Shown here: positions 24,928-38,300 of the stretch, one piece after another
How the letters are laid out: each line of letters starts with the position of its first letter
Numbering within the stretch: the first letter of the stretch is position 1
DNA from: Monosporascus cannonballus
Taxonomy: Eukaryota; Ascomycota; Sordariomycetes; Xylariales
Length of the DNA: 64,000 nt
Direction of reading: 5' to 3'
NCBI GenBank assembly: GCA_004154925.1
Contig: QJNS01000012.1
Location: 434,001 to 498,000, forward strand
Notes under the pieces: model-generated
Database searches by the model: none
What the model saw: only the letters and a program-made list of their open reading frames with translations
Told to the model about the DNA's origin: nothing
Position numbers and translations under genes: made by a program

Positions 24928-25088
24928 TATAAGAAACTGGGAAAATGTAAAGGATACAGTTAAATATCTACAACTAATTGTTGACTTAATTACTTAAGAT
25001 AACCATAAAATCGTATATCGAAACGAATATATATATAACCTATATGAAAGTCTGTTAATAAATCTATTTTCTAGAATAATCTGTGACG
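24928..25088. repeat. E5 right LTR
   Basis: Diverged copy of 18183-18344. The outer (right) end, around CTGTGACGTCTTAGC, is the better preserved part. The exact end is uncertain by several bases. Confidence 0.5.
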
Positions 25089-25935
25089 TCTTAGCTTTTA
25101 TCTTGTTTACATATCCACTTCCTTATAATTACGTCGATATCTTTAATATTACAACAAAACGTTTTTATATCTCGATAACGAAAAATTTGCCGATATTTCT
25201 AATTATAATTTAATTTATTAACAATAATACATAACGTTTTTCAAACTTATATTTCTTTCCGTTTTAAGCGATCTTTTTTCTTAAATTTTTTAATATTCGA
25301 TTTCGAACAATTTAAAAATATTATAAAAACTAGCATAATAAACGTATTACCTAGATTTTTCAAATATCTGAAAAATATAATATTTTATCTGTTGCATAAT
25401 AAGTATTATAAAGTATAATAAAATCTAAAGGAATAATTTGTTTACATAAAAAAACGACAATATACTTACACAACTAAATGTTTTAAAAATACCTCGATAT
25501 AATAAATAAATAAATAAAAAGAATTTATAAAAAATTTTAAACTGAACGTTTTCAAAAGAAAAAAAATCGTATTATTTTTTATTTACTTTAACGGACATAA
25601 AAACACCCAAAACATAGAAATCTAATATAAAAACTAATTATATACTAAACTTAAAGTTGTGAAAATTCTTAGCATTTTAAACTTTTAAACTATTTAGAAA
25701 TTGAAAAAAAAATCTTAAAGAATTAAACATCTTAAACATTATAAAGTTAAAATAAAATATATAAATTCGTTGTTTTCATAATTTAAATAGCGGCAGCTTA
25801 TAATAATAATAGGCTACCTAAAATATATTTAATATTACGAAATATAATTAGTTACTACATTTATTACTTAAAATTCTACGATATTTCTGCCAATATAAAC
25901 CCGTACTACTTAGGTTTAATAATTGGTTAAATACT
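25089..25935 (+). repeat. E4 3' internal region and truncated 3' LTR
   Basis: 25089 to about 25600 continues the post-pol region of E4. From about 25600 the sequence follows the 335-bp E11-type LTR, with a clear match at 25770-25930 to the segment of 63063-63397 that contains ACTTCTGCCAACATAAACC. It stops at GGTTAAATAC without the expected CGCCTAGCCGTCACA end. Beyond about 25936 the sequence is minus-strand gag of E6, so the LTR end was lost at a breakpoint. Confidence 0.55.
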
Positions 25936-26354
25936 TATCTTTTGCATTAAAACTGTTAAGTTGTAATCTGTTAAATTATATTTCGGTTTTTTTTCGTTTA
26001 TTGCGCCAAAAACCTTCCGTAAAACCGGTTTGTATTTTTCGTAATTATTTTAAACTTTTATTTTTTTAGTTTTAATATTGAAAAAATAAGGTAATACGTT
26101 TTTTTAAATGCGAACTTGAACCAAGTAATCGTATATTTTAATAAGTTTTTTTCCGACCGATTTTATTTCTAACGTAAAAGTTATTAATCGAATCGAAAAG
26201 TACTTAAAATACGTTTTATATTAGATTAAAAACAGCTGTGATTTCGTTAAAGGTTTATTAAAAAGTTTTAATTTAAAGAGGTTTAATACTTTTTTCAATT
26301 TTTTGTTACATATTAATTAAATAAGTTATATTATTTATGTTTATTTTTCGAAAT
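25936..26354 (-). pseudogene. E6 gag remnant, part 1
   Basis: Aligns to the complement of E2 gag at about 13000-13400. It is interrupted by E7 at 26355 and resumes at 31838. The last five bases GAAAT (26350-26354) are one arm of the E7 duplication. Its pol side is missing at the junction with E4. Confidence 0.6.
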
Positions 26355-26544
26355 TGTGACAGGCATAATACGTAAGTTGAACGGAGGCACGGCCCAATAA
26401 AGGTTTATATTTAAGGTGAGGAGGGAAAGGGAAAAACAGCTAGCCACTAATAAGGTGGCTGCTCCTTATATACATATAGGTAAGCTTGGGCTAAGGAGCT
26501 CGCTTTATAAGCCCGAACTGCCTTATAGGCTTTAGCCTATAATA
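26355..26544 (-). repeat. E7 3' LTR (left), 190 bp
   Basis: The outer left end keeps CATAATACGTAAGTTGAACG and GAGGCACGGCC, and the inner right end is damaged (CCTATAATA). The hairpin arms at 26483-26519 are partly mispaired by RIP compared with the right LTR. Confidence 0.9.
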
Positions 26545-26570
26545 TTACCCCTTTTTTCGCCCTTAAAAAG
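26545..26570 (-). promoter_or_regulatory. E7 polypurine tract (plus-strand primer)
   Basis: The complement of ACCCCTTTTTTCG next to the LTR gives a G4/A6 purine run immediately upstream of the 3' LTR on the coding strand, the usual site for priming second-strand synthesis. It fixes the orientation of E7. Confidence 0.7.
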
Positions 26571-26699
26571 TAACGAAATTGCGGTAAAGCGGCGGCAATT
26601 TTACTTATACCTTTTTCCTTTTATCCTTATTCGTACCTTTACGTTTTTGCTAACCCCGTTTCCGTTTCCGAATAACCTTTCGAAATTATTACATAATTT

Positions 26700-29600
26700 T
26701 TATACCGGTTCGGCATAACTTGCTTACTTTATAAATAGCTTTTTTTCGGCGATTACGGCCCATACGCCTGCTTTCGGTCTTTAATATACGTTTTATTATA
26801 TATAACTTTTTCCCTTTTTTCTAATAATATCGATAATAATTAATTATTATTTAAAATCTGGCTAAATAATAGGTTTTTTATTATTAATTTTAAAAAGTTT
26901 ACGTCGAATTTCAGATATATCCTTAACGGCACGTTTAATTTTATAATATTATGTAACGTAATTACGGTAATTTTATATTTAACGTATATTTAAAATAATG
27001 TTTAAATAATTATGGAATAATTACGTTTTTTAAATTTAATTATATTAAATTTTTTATTTTAAAACGTAATACCTATTTTTTAAAAATATTAATTGATTAT
27101 TTTATCCGGGCCTGGATTAACGCCATAATAATTTATACGAAATTTATACCTTTTTGTAACTTTTTAATAAAATTAATAATTCTTTCCGTTTCGGAAATTA
27201 ATTTAAAAATTATTAATACTTTATTAATAAGTTTTATATCGTATCCGTAAATTAAGAAAAAAAAGCTTATTTTTAACGAAAATTTTCTGCCGTTAAAAGT
27301 TAATTATATTATACATAATTTATAAAATAACGGAAATACGTAAAAACTTTTTAGTTTACCTTTTCCGTAACTTTATCTGTTTAAAGGTAAAAAATATATT
27401 AAGTTATTACTATATATTTATTAAGTTATATAAATAAATTCAGATTTTATTCGTTTAATTATTTTTTTTATCGAATATTAATTTTTTAAAAAAAACCGTA
27501 ATATTTCCAATAATAAGTAATAAAATATTAAACCTATATTTCTATGTCCATATTAAGTATTAGCTTTAAGATAACCGTTTTCGTTAAACGATTATAAAGT
27601 ATTATAAAAAAACGGGGGTTTTCTTTTTGCCTTGCCGGTAAGTTAATTATAAAGTTTACCGAAAAATCTAAATAAAATTAATTTAAAATAAATAAAAGCT
27701 GTAATAACCCTTTTTTCGTTTCCTTTTATACGTATAACCTATTATATATATCGTAATTATAACAAAAACGGCATATATCCTTAATTTATCGCGGCTAATA
27801 ATAATTATAAATTAATAACATCCGAAACGGTTTCCAAATAAGGACCTAAATACGTTCTTTAAATTATAAAAAACCCCTGGGATTAAAGCAATACTTTGTT
27901 ATAAAAACGTTTACCGTATTTATAATTAGGGGGAAATTACGTAATTTCTGGGCCATGGCGGCATATGCCATATTTAAAATTTTATTTTTAATAATTTTTA
28001 AATCTTATATTTTTTAAAGGTCTTTTTCGAAAAATACTTTTTTACTGGGAAATATAACCGGTTATTTGCTATTATTTCGCTTTAAGTAAATTATAGTTAT
28101 TAAAACCTTTTAAATCCGTATCGATTCGTTAAATAACCATTTTTCTTTAATTAACCGAATTACCCATTTTTTAAATTTAATATTTTTTTCGCCGCGAAAT
28201 ACGTTTTATAACTTACAAAATATAATATTAAATTAGTTTATTAATTTATTAAAACGATATTAAATTACGAAATTAAAGGCGGACAAAAAGCCCGCTTATT
28301 AAATTTACCTTTTAATAAGTTTACGGATATTTATAAAATACTAGAAATTCACGTAATTTATTAAAATCATAAAAAGGTTAATTAACCCCTAAATTTTTTA
28401 ATTCCGTTAACGTTTTAATAATAATTAATAACTTTTTATTATATATTTTATAATTATATTTAATTAGCGATAACTTTCTTAAAAAATACGTAATTAATTA
28501 TAAACGCTGTAACGAATCGAATTAAAATAAGTATGTTTTAATTATCCAGCCGGAATAATTTACTTTTATTACCCTTTTTTGGGGTCCTAATACGTAAAAA
28601 TAAACGTTATAATAAAAAGCTTTTTAAATTAATCGAAAACCTATTATTTCTTGTTTTTTTAACGGAAAAAGGTTTTTTTTCGAATGAATCGTAAAAGGGA
28701 AGCCGTTATTTTGCTAAAGTTTTTTATAAAAGTTTAGTAAAAGTTAACGAACCCGATAAAGTTTTTAACCTTTTTTACGTTAATAAAGGCCTTTTATTCC
28801 CGAATAACGGTTATTTCTTTAAAATTAATTTTTAAGCTTATTTTTGCTTCGATAATAAACCTTAGGTATTTCGTTTTCTAGATTGAAAATTTACATTTAT
28901 CCGGATTTGGCTTTAATTTTGTTTTCGCCAACTGGCGGAATACCAGCTTAACCTTAGCCATATAATCGGTTCGAAAGCCGGACGAATAAATTAATATATT
29001 ATTTATATACGTAAAGCAAAAGTTATTAAGGTAACGTTTTAACATAATATTAATATAATATTAAAAGGTAACCGGTATACCGCTAAGGCCGAATAAATAT
29101 ATTAATTATTCGAAAAACCTAAAACGTATACGGAACGCAATTTTCCATTCGTTTCCCTGGTAAATACGTAACCGGTAAAAAGCCGTTCGAATATTAAGCT
29201 TTGTAAATTACCAAGCCTATAATAAAATTTGTAATGTTTTTTTATTAATAAAAAGGAGTAACGGTTTCGTTTCGTAATCTTATTTAATTTCTTATAATTT
29301 ATGTAAAACCGTAAACCCCCGTTAAGTTTTTTTGCGAATAATACCAGGGTACTTACGGGAAAATTATTAATTTAAATTTAATTTTTGTCGAATAGGTTTA
29401 TAAATATTTTACGTAAAACTAATAATTTTTCTTTTAATATCCCGTATAAAAGTTTTTATAAAATTATTTTTTAATCCGAAATATCCGTTTCTAGGTTTAT
29501 CGTTATATCGTTATTGTTATAATAAGATAATAACGATAAGTTTTTGTTATTTATAAAAAGGTTTCGGAATTTCCGTATTTTTTTTAAAAAAACGTTTTAT

Positions 29601-31500
29601 TATATTTTTGGAAATTAATTACGGTTTTATCTTTAAGGCCTTATTAATATTTTTTATAAAAATTACGAATAATTATGTTCCGTTTTTTTATGGCGGCTTT
29701 ATTATGTTATTACCGCGAAAGTTATAGCCGTTATTAAGCGGGCTTTTTTATATTTCTGTAGCCGCCCTTTTAAGCAATTTTTAAGTTCTTTATCGAATTA
29801 TCTTTTTTCGCGTAATATAAGTGCGGTAATATTATCCGCAAAATAAATAAACCGTTATTTCGCCTTATATACGATATTATTATATGTTATTTAAAGTTTT
29901 CCTAAAATAAGAAAATAAGATAAAATTTTAATTACGTATTTTTAGATTTATTTTAAATAATTATTTAAATTTACGTTAACGAAATAATTTCTCGGGTTAT
30001 AATTATTATAAATTTAATATTTTTCGCTAATTTTAACTAATAAAATATAATAAATATATGTTATAACTTTAAACGGCAAATTAATTATAAATTAAACGCA
30101 AAATAATAAATATATTTATTATTACTTAAGATATTTATAAATATAACATTATTAATTAAAGCGTTTAATATAAAAAAGGTATTATTTAATTTATTATTAA
30201 CTTTTTGCAATTTTTTTATTACGTCCTTTTTTGGTTAATAATTTTTAATAAGGGTTATTTTTTTAAATTTTCGTTATCCGAATTATTATTTCCGTTAATG
30301 GTATCCCATAAATTTATTGCCGTAACTTTTATTTTAGCCGGACAAAACGGTTTTACGAATTTATATTTGGGGTATTCCTAATTCGAATAATTTATAGCGG
30401 TATAGCAAAAATATTACCGTTTCCGTTTCTGAATTTTTATTTTATTATCGGAAAGTTATTTCGTATAAAGCCGGTTATTTAAACTTTATCTCGAACTACC
30501 CTTAAATCGGTTTTTTTAATTACTTTATTACTAATTTATAAACTTAAAGATTAATATGGTTAATTACGTAACGTCCGTTATAAATATATTTTTTAAATAT
30601 TTATTATTTAAGCCGGTTTATTAATTTAATTAATATATTATTATTAATTAATTATTTCGTTTTTTTACTGAAATATTAAATCGTTATTTTTTTTGCTTAT
30701 ATAATAATCGGGTAAAACCTTTAAATAATTAATTATTTTTTTTATTTTACGTACTTAACGGTTATAATCTTTATAAAATATATTTTTCGTAATTAACGCG
30801 TTACGGAATTACGTATTAATATTAGCATTTAAGAAAACCACTTTAATTACTAAAGGTTACGTTAAGTTTTTTTATTCGGCCAACTTAAACTTAAAATCTA
30901 ATAAATAATTATGAAATTATTAGTTATTATTTTATTTTATGTATTATAATTATTTTTTAACGGATTATATTGCTTATTTATTTTCGAATTACTTTTTATA
31001 TAAAAAAATTATTAATATCGAATTTTTTAAAAATTTTCTGTTTTAAATTAATAATTAAATCGTAATTATTTTTCGGTAAGCATAAATATTATAATATTTA
31101 AGCAAATTATTATAAAAAAGCCGGAAATAAATAAATTTTTTTTATTTTCGTATGGAATATAACGAAAAATAAACGAAACGTTTTTTATTTTTTATTTTAC
31201 AAAAGCCATTTTATAAGCTTACAATTCGTTTTTGCGAACGCATTATTAAACGGCGGGCCTACCGTAAATTTTTAATAAAGCAGATCTTACTTTATAAAGG
31301 CTTTTTTTTTTCGTTTTCGTAAAAAAATCTTTTTTTATTTCTGTTATCCGGTTAAATAAATTATTTATTATTTTTTTATAGTTAAAAATTAATTTGGCAA
31401 ACTTTTTTATTATATGTTAAATTTTTAAAACATATTTACGAACGATTAATATTATAACTTTTCTTTAATGGTTCCGGATAAGATTAATACCGTAAATTCG
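26700..31500 (-). pseudogene. E7 gag-pol pseudogene (Ty3/Gypsy)
   Basis: Minus-strand remnant, ends approximate. RT reads F-G-L-S-G-I-P-V-T-F-Q about 29060-29095 and Y-I-N-N-I-L-I-Y (from YIDDILIY, both Asp lost) at about 28985-29009. RNase H reads A-G-F-L-S-A-F-N-F-V-I at about 28260-28310, as expected 700 bp downstream of RT. Integrase and a basic C-terminus fill 26.7-28.1 kb; no chromodomain was recognised. Gag occupies about 29.9-31.5 kb. RIP is heavy, with TAA stops in every frame. The family normally encodes capsid, protease, RT/RNase H and integrase. Confidence 0.7.
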
Positions 31501-31647
31501 TTTATGGTTTTATCGGTCATATTATTTCGTAATTATTTTGTTATAATTTCTTTTTTGGCTTATTATTTATAATTAAGGTATTTTTAAGAAACGTTTCGCT
31601 TTTATTTAATTTTTTAAAAGCTATAATAAATTGTAATTTTGAATATA

Positions 31648-31837
31648 TGTAACGGGCATAATACGTAAGTTAAACGGAAATATAACCTAATAAAGGTTTA
31701 TATTCAAGGTAAGGAGGGAAGGAGAGAAACAGCTAGTTACCAGCGAGGTGGCTGCTCCCTATATACATATAGGTAAGCTCGGGCTAAGGAGCTCGCTCCG
31801 TAAGCCCGAGCTGCCCTATAGGCTCTAGCCTGTAACC
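31648..31837 (-). repeat. E7 5' LTR (right), 190 bp
   Basis: The inner left end is damaged (TGTAACGGGC, AAATATAACC), while the outer right half is intact. A long hairpin lies at 31776-31812. Confidence 0.9.
31776..31812. promoter_or_regulatory. 37-nt palindromic hairpin in the E7 LTR
   Basis: Outer arms AGCTCGGGCT / AGCCCGAGCT (10 perfect pairs) enclose a second stem GGAG / CTCC. The left LTR copy at 26483-26519 keeps the pattern with C-to-T mismatches. In RNA it would form a strong stem-loop in the repeated part of the transcript; a role in packaging, dimerisation or termination is inferred. Confidence 0.6.
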
Positions 31838-32101
31838 GAAATAAAGAGTTTATTCTTATTTGTAAAACATTTATAGACGGTTTTAAACTAAATAATATGA
31901 TTATTATTATATTTTTAAGTTGTATAATACGTTGATTTATTAGATTTAATCGTTAAACTATTTTTTGCCAGTTAAAGTAAAATGTTTCTTTTTTGGAACT
32001 TATAATTTCTTTAGGAATTTCGTAAGTTCATTTGCTAGTAATCATAATATCGAAAGTATTACTTAAAGTTTAACGGCATTGCTAAACAAAATTTTACAAC
32101 G
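31838..32101 (-). pseudogene. E6 gag 5' part and leader
   Basis: Continues 25936-26354 after E7. It aligns to the complement of the gag N-terminus and leader of E2 (13440-13687), including the leader stretch near 32050-32075. It ends at the E6 5' LTR. Confidence 0.6.
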
Positions 32102-32318
32102 TTTAACAGTTAAAGGTTTAATTAATTATTAAATTATAATTATATAAATTCATATTAATAGAAATATCACAGAACTTTAAGCAATAAATTAATTCAAATT
32201 ACGAAGTTGTTTTATAAGTTAAAGCTATTTAAAGTATAAATATAAAGAACATATATATTTATGGTAATTTACTAGCTTATAACTATCAATTTAGGAATTT
32301 ATTATATAACTTAACTCG
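32102..32318 (-). repeat. E6 5' LTR, first part (split by E8)
   Basis: Begins TTTAACAGTTAAAGG (damaged TGTGACGGC end). It stops at ACTCG, where E8 is inserted, and resumes at 45626-45689. The rejoined length is 281 bp, close to the 275-bp E10 LTR. Confidence 0.65.
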
Positions 32319-32669
32319 TATAACGGCTAAATAATTTCACCAACTATTAAACCTTAATTGTACGAATTTATATTAATAAATGTATTATAAAATGTTAACT
32401 AATAAATATTATATTATATTATATTTTATAATATTAAATTTATTTAAATTATAGAAATAAAATACGTATATATTTTATATTAATAAATTAATTTATTATT
32501 AATATATTAATAATCCGGTTCGTTAATTTACCACTAGTAAGTTAATAATCCGGCTCGCTGGCCCACTATTAGTAAGTTGGTGATCCGTTACGTAACTTAA
32601 CCCCTTAACCGTTCTTGGTTTGCTTATTGGAAACCGTTTCTAGAAGCCGTAACCCGTTAGGTTGTAATA
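32319..32669 (-). repeat. E8 3' LTR (left), 351 bp
   Basis: From TATAACGGCTAAATAATTTC to GGTTGTAATA, followed by the pyrimidine tract. It holds two full 35-bp tandem units at about 32506-32575 (each starting AATAATCCGG and ending AGTAAGTT). The right half is strikingly less mutated than the adjacent internal DNA. Confidence 0.75.
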
Positions 32670-33303
32670 CGATTTCCTTTTTCCTAAAATCTTATTCTTA
32701 AGATTTCTTTTCCTTTTAATAAATGCTTTTACCTTTTTTATATTATAGTTTTCCATATTTTTAAATCCCGTTTCCGTAAAAATATTTCGCAAATTATTTT
32801 AATTAATTTAATTAAATTTAAAAATTTTATTATTATATCTTATTTTTTTTATTTTTTTCGATATTTTAATTATTAAATAATTAAAAAGGTATTACGTTAT
32901 AAAAAATACGTACGTAAAAGATATTTTTATAATACGAACGAAATTTTTATATTTATAATTAATCGTTATATTATTATTATTTATCGATTAAAAAAAAAGG
33001 AATTAATAGCGGAAAAAATTTTAACCAAATTTTTAATACGATTTTTTCGTATACCGTAATAACGTTAATATTATTAATCCGAAAATACCAAATTTATTAA
33101 TTAAACTTTTTAATCGTTAAACGAATTTAATAATTTTATTTATTTGGAATTAAAGTTTATAATTAAGATATAAATTTTAAATAAAACGGACGTTATTAAT
33201 TAAAATTTAATAAATTAAAGATTTTCTTTTTTAAATTTTATAAATTAAAATATTATTATTTTAAGTAATTTTACTATTATTAATAAAATTTTTTTAATAA
33301 ATA
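32670..33303. other. E8 post-pol region
   Basis: Corresponds by position to the antisense-gene region of E3/E12. Mutation to about 15% GC leaves no readable frame; short plus-strand similarity to 1440-1700 (TACGTAAAAGATATTT area) is suggestive only. Confidence 0.35.
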
Positions 33304-34955
33304 TTAGGCGTTAATAAAATTTTTAGCGGATTTTTAAATATTTTCGGAATTTAAATACTTTTTTTATTTAATTAAATATTAGGTAAATCTGGTTTTTTTT
33401 TTATCGAATATTTTTTTTATTTCGTATATCGTATTATCCTTTACGTTTATATTATTTTATATTTTATATATTTTAATTATATTTATTGTAAATTTAAATA
33501 AAAAAAATATAAAAAATTAAGAAAAATTTAATTATTAATAAAAATTATAACCGGTAATTATTTTTAGAATTTTTTTACCGATTTTAAATAAATTAATATA
33601 TATAAAATTAAGTTTTTTATTAAGTTTTTTCGTTTAAATATTTTTAATAATAAAATAAATTATTTTTTTTAAAAAAATTAAAATTTTAATTTTTTTAATT
33701 ATAATATTTAATTATTTAATTTCGTACAAATTTTAATTTTGTTTTTATTTTTTAATATAATTGTCGTAATTATTCCGACGTCCAAATTATTTTAATATTA
33801 ATTAAATTATTATTATATATTTTTTTATAAATTTTTGATATAAAATCGAAATTAACGGTTATAAATATTATTTTAATATTTTTGAAATAATTAATTATAT
33901 AAATTAATTAAATAATAAATAATTTTTAATTTAATTATTTTAATCGTAATTAATATAATATCGTAAATAAATTTTTAAAATATAATTTATTTATTTTATT
34001 TATTTATTTATTTAAAGTTTAATTACGTTATATTATTTATAATTTAAGCCGATTTATGTTATAAAATTTTAATAAAATTTAAATATAAATATTAATATTT
34101 TTTTTAAAATAATTTTTATTAATAATTTATATATATTAAAAATATTTTTAAAAAAAATATATATTATTTAATTAATATTTAATTATTTATGGTATAATAA
34201 AAAATAAGAAAATTTCGTAAATTAATTAACGATTACGAAAATAATATTATAATATATTTTTATAATAAGATTTTCGGATAAAAAAAATTTAATAAGAAAA
34301 TTAAATATAACGGAATATTATAATTATTTTATTATTATTAATAATTATAATTTTTTATATAATATATATCGTTAAATTTTTATTTTAACGTAAATATTAT
34401 ATTATTATATAATTTTTTGTATTATAAATTTTATTTTAAAAAAATAATAAATTAATTTTATTTTTTATAAAATTTTATAAATTCTTAAATATTTATATAA
34501 TTAATATTTATATATTTTTCGTTTTAAATTTTTTTGGTATTTTTCTAGGATTTATATTTTATTTATTTTTTGATTTTCCGGAAAATTATTATTATATTAT
34601 TAAATTTTTAATATATATTAAAAGGTATTACCCGAATTATCGTAATTTGTTATAGGTATAAATATTTTTTTATAATAATATTAAAAATGGTAAAATTAAT
34701 TTTAATTAATTTTTTTTTCGAAATTTAATTATTTATTTATAATATTGGTTTTATCGTTTTTTAAGTTTTTTTTATAAATAATAATAAAATTAAAATTTAT
34801 TAATTTTTTTCCGTAATAAAATTATTATTTTATAAATTTTTTAATCGTAATAAAATAAGTAAAATTATAAAATAATAAATAATTATAAATTAAATAAAAT
34901 AATTTTTAATTAATCGTAAAACATATTTCAAAAAATAAATATATTAAATTATTTT

Positions 34956-35233
34956 TATTATAATTTAATAAATTCTGGTTTTAAAAAATAATTAAATAAA
35001 AAATATATAAATTATTTTCCGAATTACATAACGGTAATTATAATTAAATTAATAATTATTAATAATTAAAGGTAATTTTAAATAATTATAATTATTATTA
35101 ACGATATAATTACGAATAATTAAATTAAAAAAAATATATATTTATTATTTTTATAAATTTAAATAATTTTAATTTATAATATAATATTATTATTTAAAAT
35201 TTAATAATTAATTAAATTTTATAATTCGTTATA
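34956..35233 (+). repeat. E9 5' LTR, 278 bp, with internal deletion
   Basis: From TATTATAATTTAATAAATTC. Compared with the 3' LTR it lacks 91 bp lying between two TTAAAAT copies (41433-41439 and 41524-41530), as expected for a microhomology or slippage deletion. Confidence 0.7.
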
Positions 35234-35349
35234 TATTATAAATTTTTATTTAATAATACCGTTAAATTTTAAATAATATTTAATATTATTAAAATATTAA
35301 TTAATATTTAAGAAGTTTTTATTTAATAATTTTAAATTTAAATTTAGGA

Positions 35350-38300
35350 ATTAAAAAAAAATTTAATAATTTAAAATTACGTTATTTACTTAATTTTTTT
35401 TCGTCCGTATAAAATTTAAAAAGCCGGAATTTTACGATAAAAAAATAATCCTTAAATTTTTTAAATTTAAATATAAATTTATTTTCGTTTTTTAAATTTT
35501 AATAATTTAACGGATATAATTTAATAATAAAAATATATTTAATAAAAAATATAATTAATTAATTTAAATTTATTAAAAAAAAAATTAAAAATAAAAAAAA
35601 TAAATAAATAAATTTTTCTTAATAAAAATTTTTTAATTTATATTAATTTTTAAAATAAAATACGTATTAATTTCGGTAATCCAAATAAAAAATAATTTAT
35701 AACTTAATAATTTTTATAATTTTAATAAAAAAAATTTATATTTAAATACATTATAATTTTTAAAAGTTTTACGGTTAAGGCCAAATAAAAAAAAATAAAA
35801 ACGATATTTTTATTAATATATTTTATAAAAAATTAAAAAAAAATATAAAAAATAAAATTATTTAAATTAAATAATTAATTATTTTAAATTAATATATTAT
35901 AAAAATAATTAAAATTAATAATTAATAATTTAAAAAATAAAAAAAATAATATATTTTATATTTAAAATATAAATTTAATTAAGGGAAAAAACGAAACGTA
36001 TTTTTTATTTTTTATAAAACAATATTAAAACCTATAAAATTCGATATTATTTATAAATAAAATTAAAACTAAATTAAATATTTTAATTACGGAAAAATAA
36101 GATATAAAATTTATAAATATAAAAAATTTAAAAAATTATAATAAAATAATTAAATTTTTATATTAAAAAAATAAATTAAAAATAATTAAAAAAATAATAA
36201 TAAAATTATTAACATAATTTAAATTAAATACGTATTAAGTTTTAAATAAAAGGTTTAATAAAAATTATTACGAAAAAAAATTTAATAAAAAATATAAAAA
36301 ATTAAAAAATTAATTTAATAAATATTATAAATATAATAAAGAATATTATAAAAATAATTATGCAAATACCGGAATTAAATAAAAAAATTTATTTCGGAAT
36401 TTTTAATTAATATAATAAAATATATATTATATATTATTAATAATAGGAATATTTTAATTACGAAAAATAAAAATAATATATTTATAAAAAAATTATTTAT
36501 ATATATTATAAAAAATTTAATTTTTTAAATTATACCGGAAATAATAAAAATAATAAATAATAATATTAATAATTTCGAATTATAATTTTAAAAAATATTT
36601 AATAATTAATTAAAATAAAAAGCTAATCCGAAAAAAAATAATATTTATAAAAAAACTTTTTTTATTATTATAAATAATATAATTATTAAATAAAAAAAAT
36701 TAATTTAACGTACGATAAAAAAATATTATTAAAAAATTATTACGGATTTTTATTTTTAATTAATATTTATTATAAATCCCTAAAAAAAATTATTAAAAAA
36801 AATACGTTAATTTATAAAATTTTTTTAAAATAATAATAAAAATAATACATAATAAAATATAATCGCAAATATAAAAAATTATTAATTTAATAAAAAATTT
36901 TATAAAAAAATTAAAAATAATTAATATGGTTTAAAAAAATAATATGCCGGTAATAATAATAAATATAATAATTTAACGTATTAAACGAAAAAAACGTAAA
37001 TAAAATTTAATAAATTTAAATAAAAATTAAAAAAAATTATTTATAAAAAAGCCGTAAAATAATAAAACTTAAAAAATTTAAAAAGAATTTTTTAAAAAAT
37101 TTTTAAACGTAATAATAAAAAATAATAATAATTTTATTATTTTAAATATACGAATTAAAACGTATTAATATATTATAATAATAAATTACGAAATTTTAAA
37201 TAAAAATTATATTATATTAAATATAATTAATAAATTTAAATTATTATAAAAATATAAATTAAAACTTTATATAATAATAAATATTAAAAATTAAAAATTT
37301 ATTTACGATAATAGAAAAATTATATATAAAATTAATTATTTTAAAATTTTTATTAAAAAATAATATTAAATAATTAATTTCGATATCGTTTTATTTAAAA
37401 ATTATAATATAATTTTAAAATTATTATAAATATATTAATACGGAATTTTAATTAATAAAAAAATTAATTAAATAAAATTTATTTTATTTTTTATTAATAA
37501 ATATAAAAAAATAAAATTAAAATTTTAATATTTAATCGATAATAACGATAAATATAAATATAAAAATATAATAAATATTTTATTACTTAAAAAAATAAAA
37601 TATAAAAAAATAAATATTAAAAAAAATACAATATATTATTATTATTATTAAAACGAAATTAAAATAATTAAATAATAATTTAAAATAATAAAAATAATAA
37701 TTTTAAAAATTAAAAAATTTAATTAATATATTATTATAATATTATGAATATAAATAGCTTTTTAAAAAAAAGCTTAATACGAAATTATTAAAACATAATA
37801 AATAAAATTATAAAATAATTTTTAAAAAAAATCTTTAACGAAATTTTATTTTATTTATAATTTTAATAAAAATGAATTACGTATTTTCAAAAAATACCTA
37901 AAAAATCGTTTATAAAAAAATAAATTTGATTTTTTAAGTTACCAGCAAAATATCTTATATTTTTTGTACTTAAAAAAACGGAAAATTATAATTTATAATT
38001 AATTATTAATAATTAAATAATATTATTATTAAAAATTAAATATTATTATTTTTAATTACGCAAATAAAAAATTAATTTTATAAAATTAAATAATTTATAA
38101 TATTTAATTTTAAAAATAAATATAATTTTATTAAAATTAAAAAAAATATAAATAAAAATTAATTTTTAAAATAAAATATAAATTATTTAAATATTTAATT
38201 ATATTAATAAAATTTATAAATATATTAATAATTTTTTAATAAATAATTAATTATATATTATAAAAATATTTTAATATTTTTATTATTTGTTATTTCGACA

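Larger units (their letters stand above)
18183..25088. mobile_element. E5, LTR element of a separate family inserted in E4
   Basis: A diverged direct repeat of about 155-160 bp bounds the region: 18183-~18344 and 24928-~25088 share TATAAGAAA, the A-C-T-A-R-T-T-G core and CGAATATATATA. The host (E4 post-pol region) can be followed on both sides. No clean target-site duplication could be read. The interior is so degraded that no RT, integrase or gag motif could be read on either strand, so Copia versus Gypsy is open. A purine-rich stretch before 24928 hints at plus orientation. Confidence 0.55.
26355..31837 (-). mobile_element. E7, full-length Ty3/Gypsy element of a second family, 5483 bp
   Basis: Two 190-bp LTRs (26355-26544 and 31648-31837) are flanked by a perfect GAAAT duplication (26350-26354 and 31838-31842). 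LTR ends TGTGACAGGC and GCCTGTAACM are inverted repeats. The RT motif is on the minus strand, and an AAAAAAGGGG polypurine tract (minus strand) adjoins the left LTR, so the right LTR is 5'. Its LTRs have no similarity to those of E1-E4, E6 and E8-E12. Confidence 0.9.
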
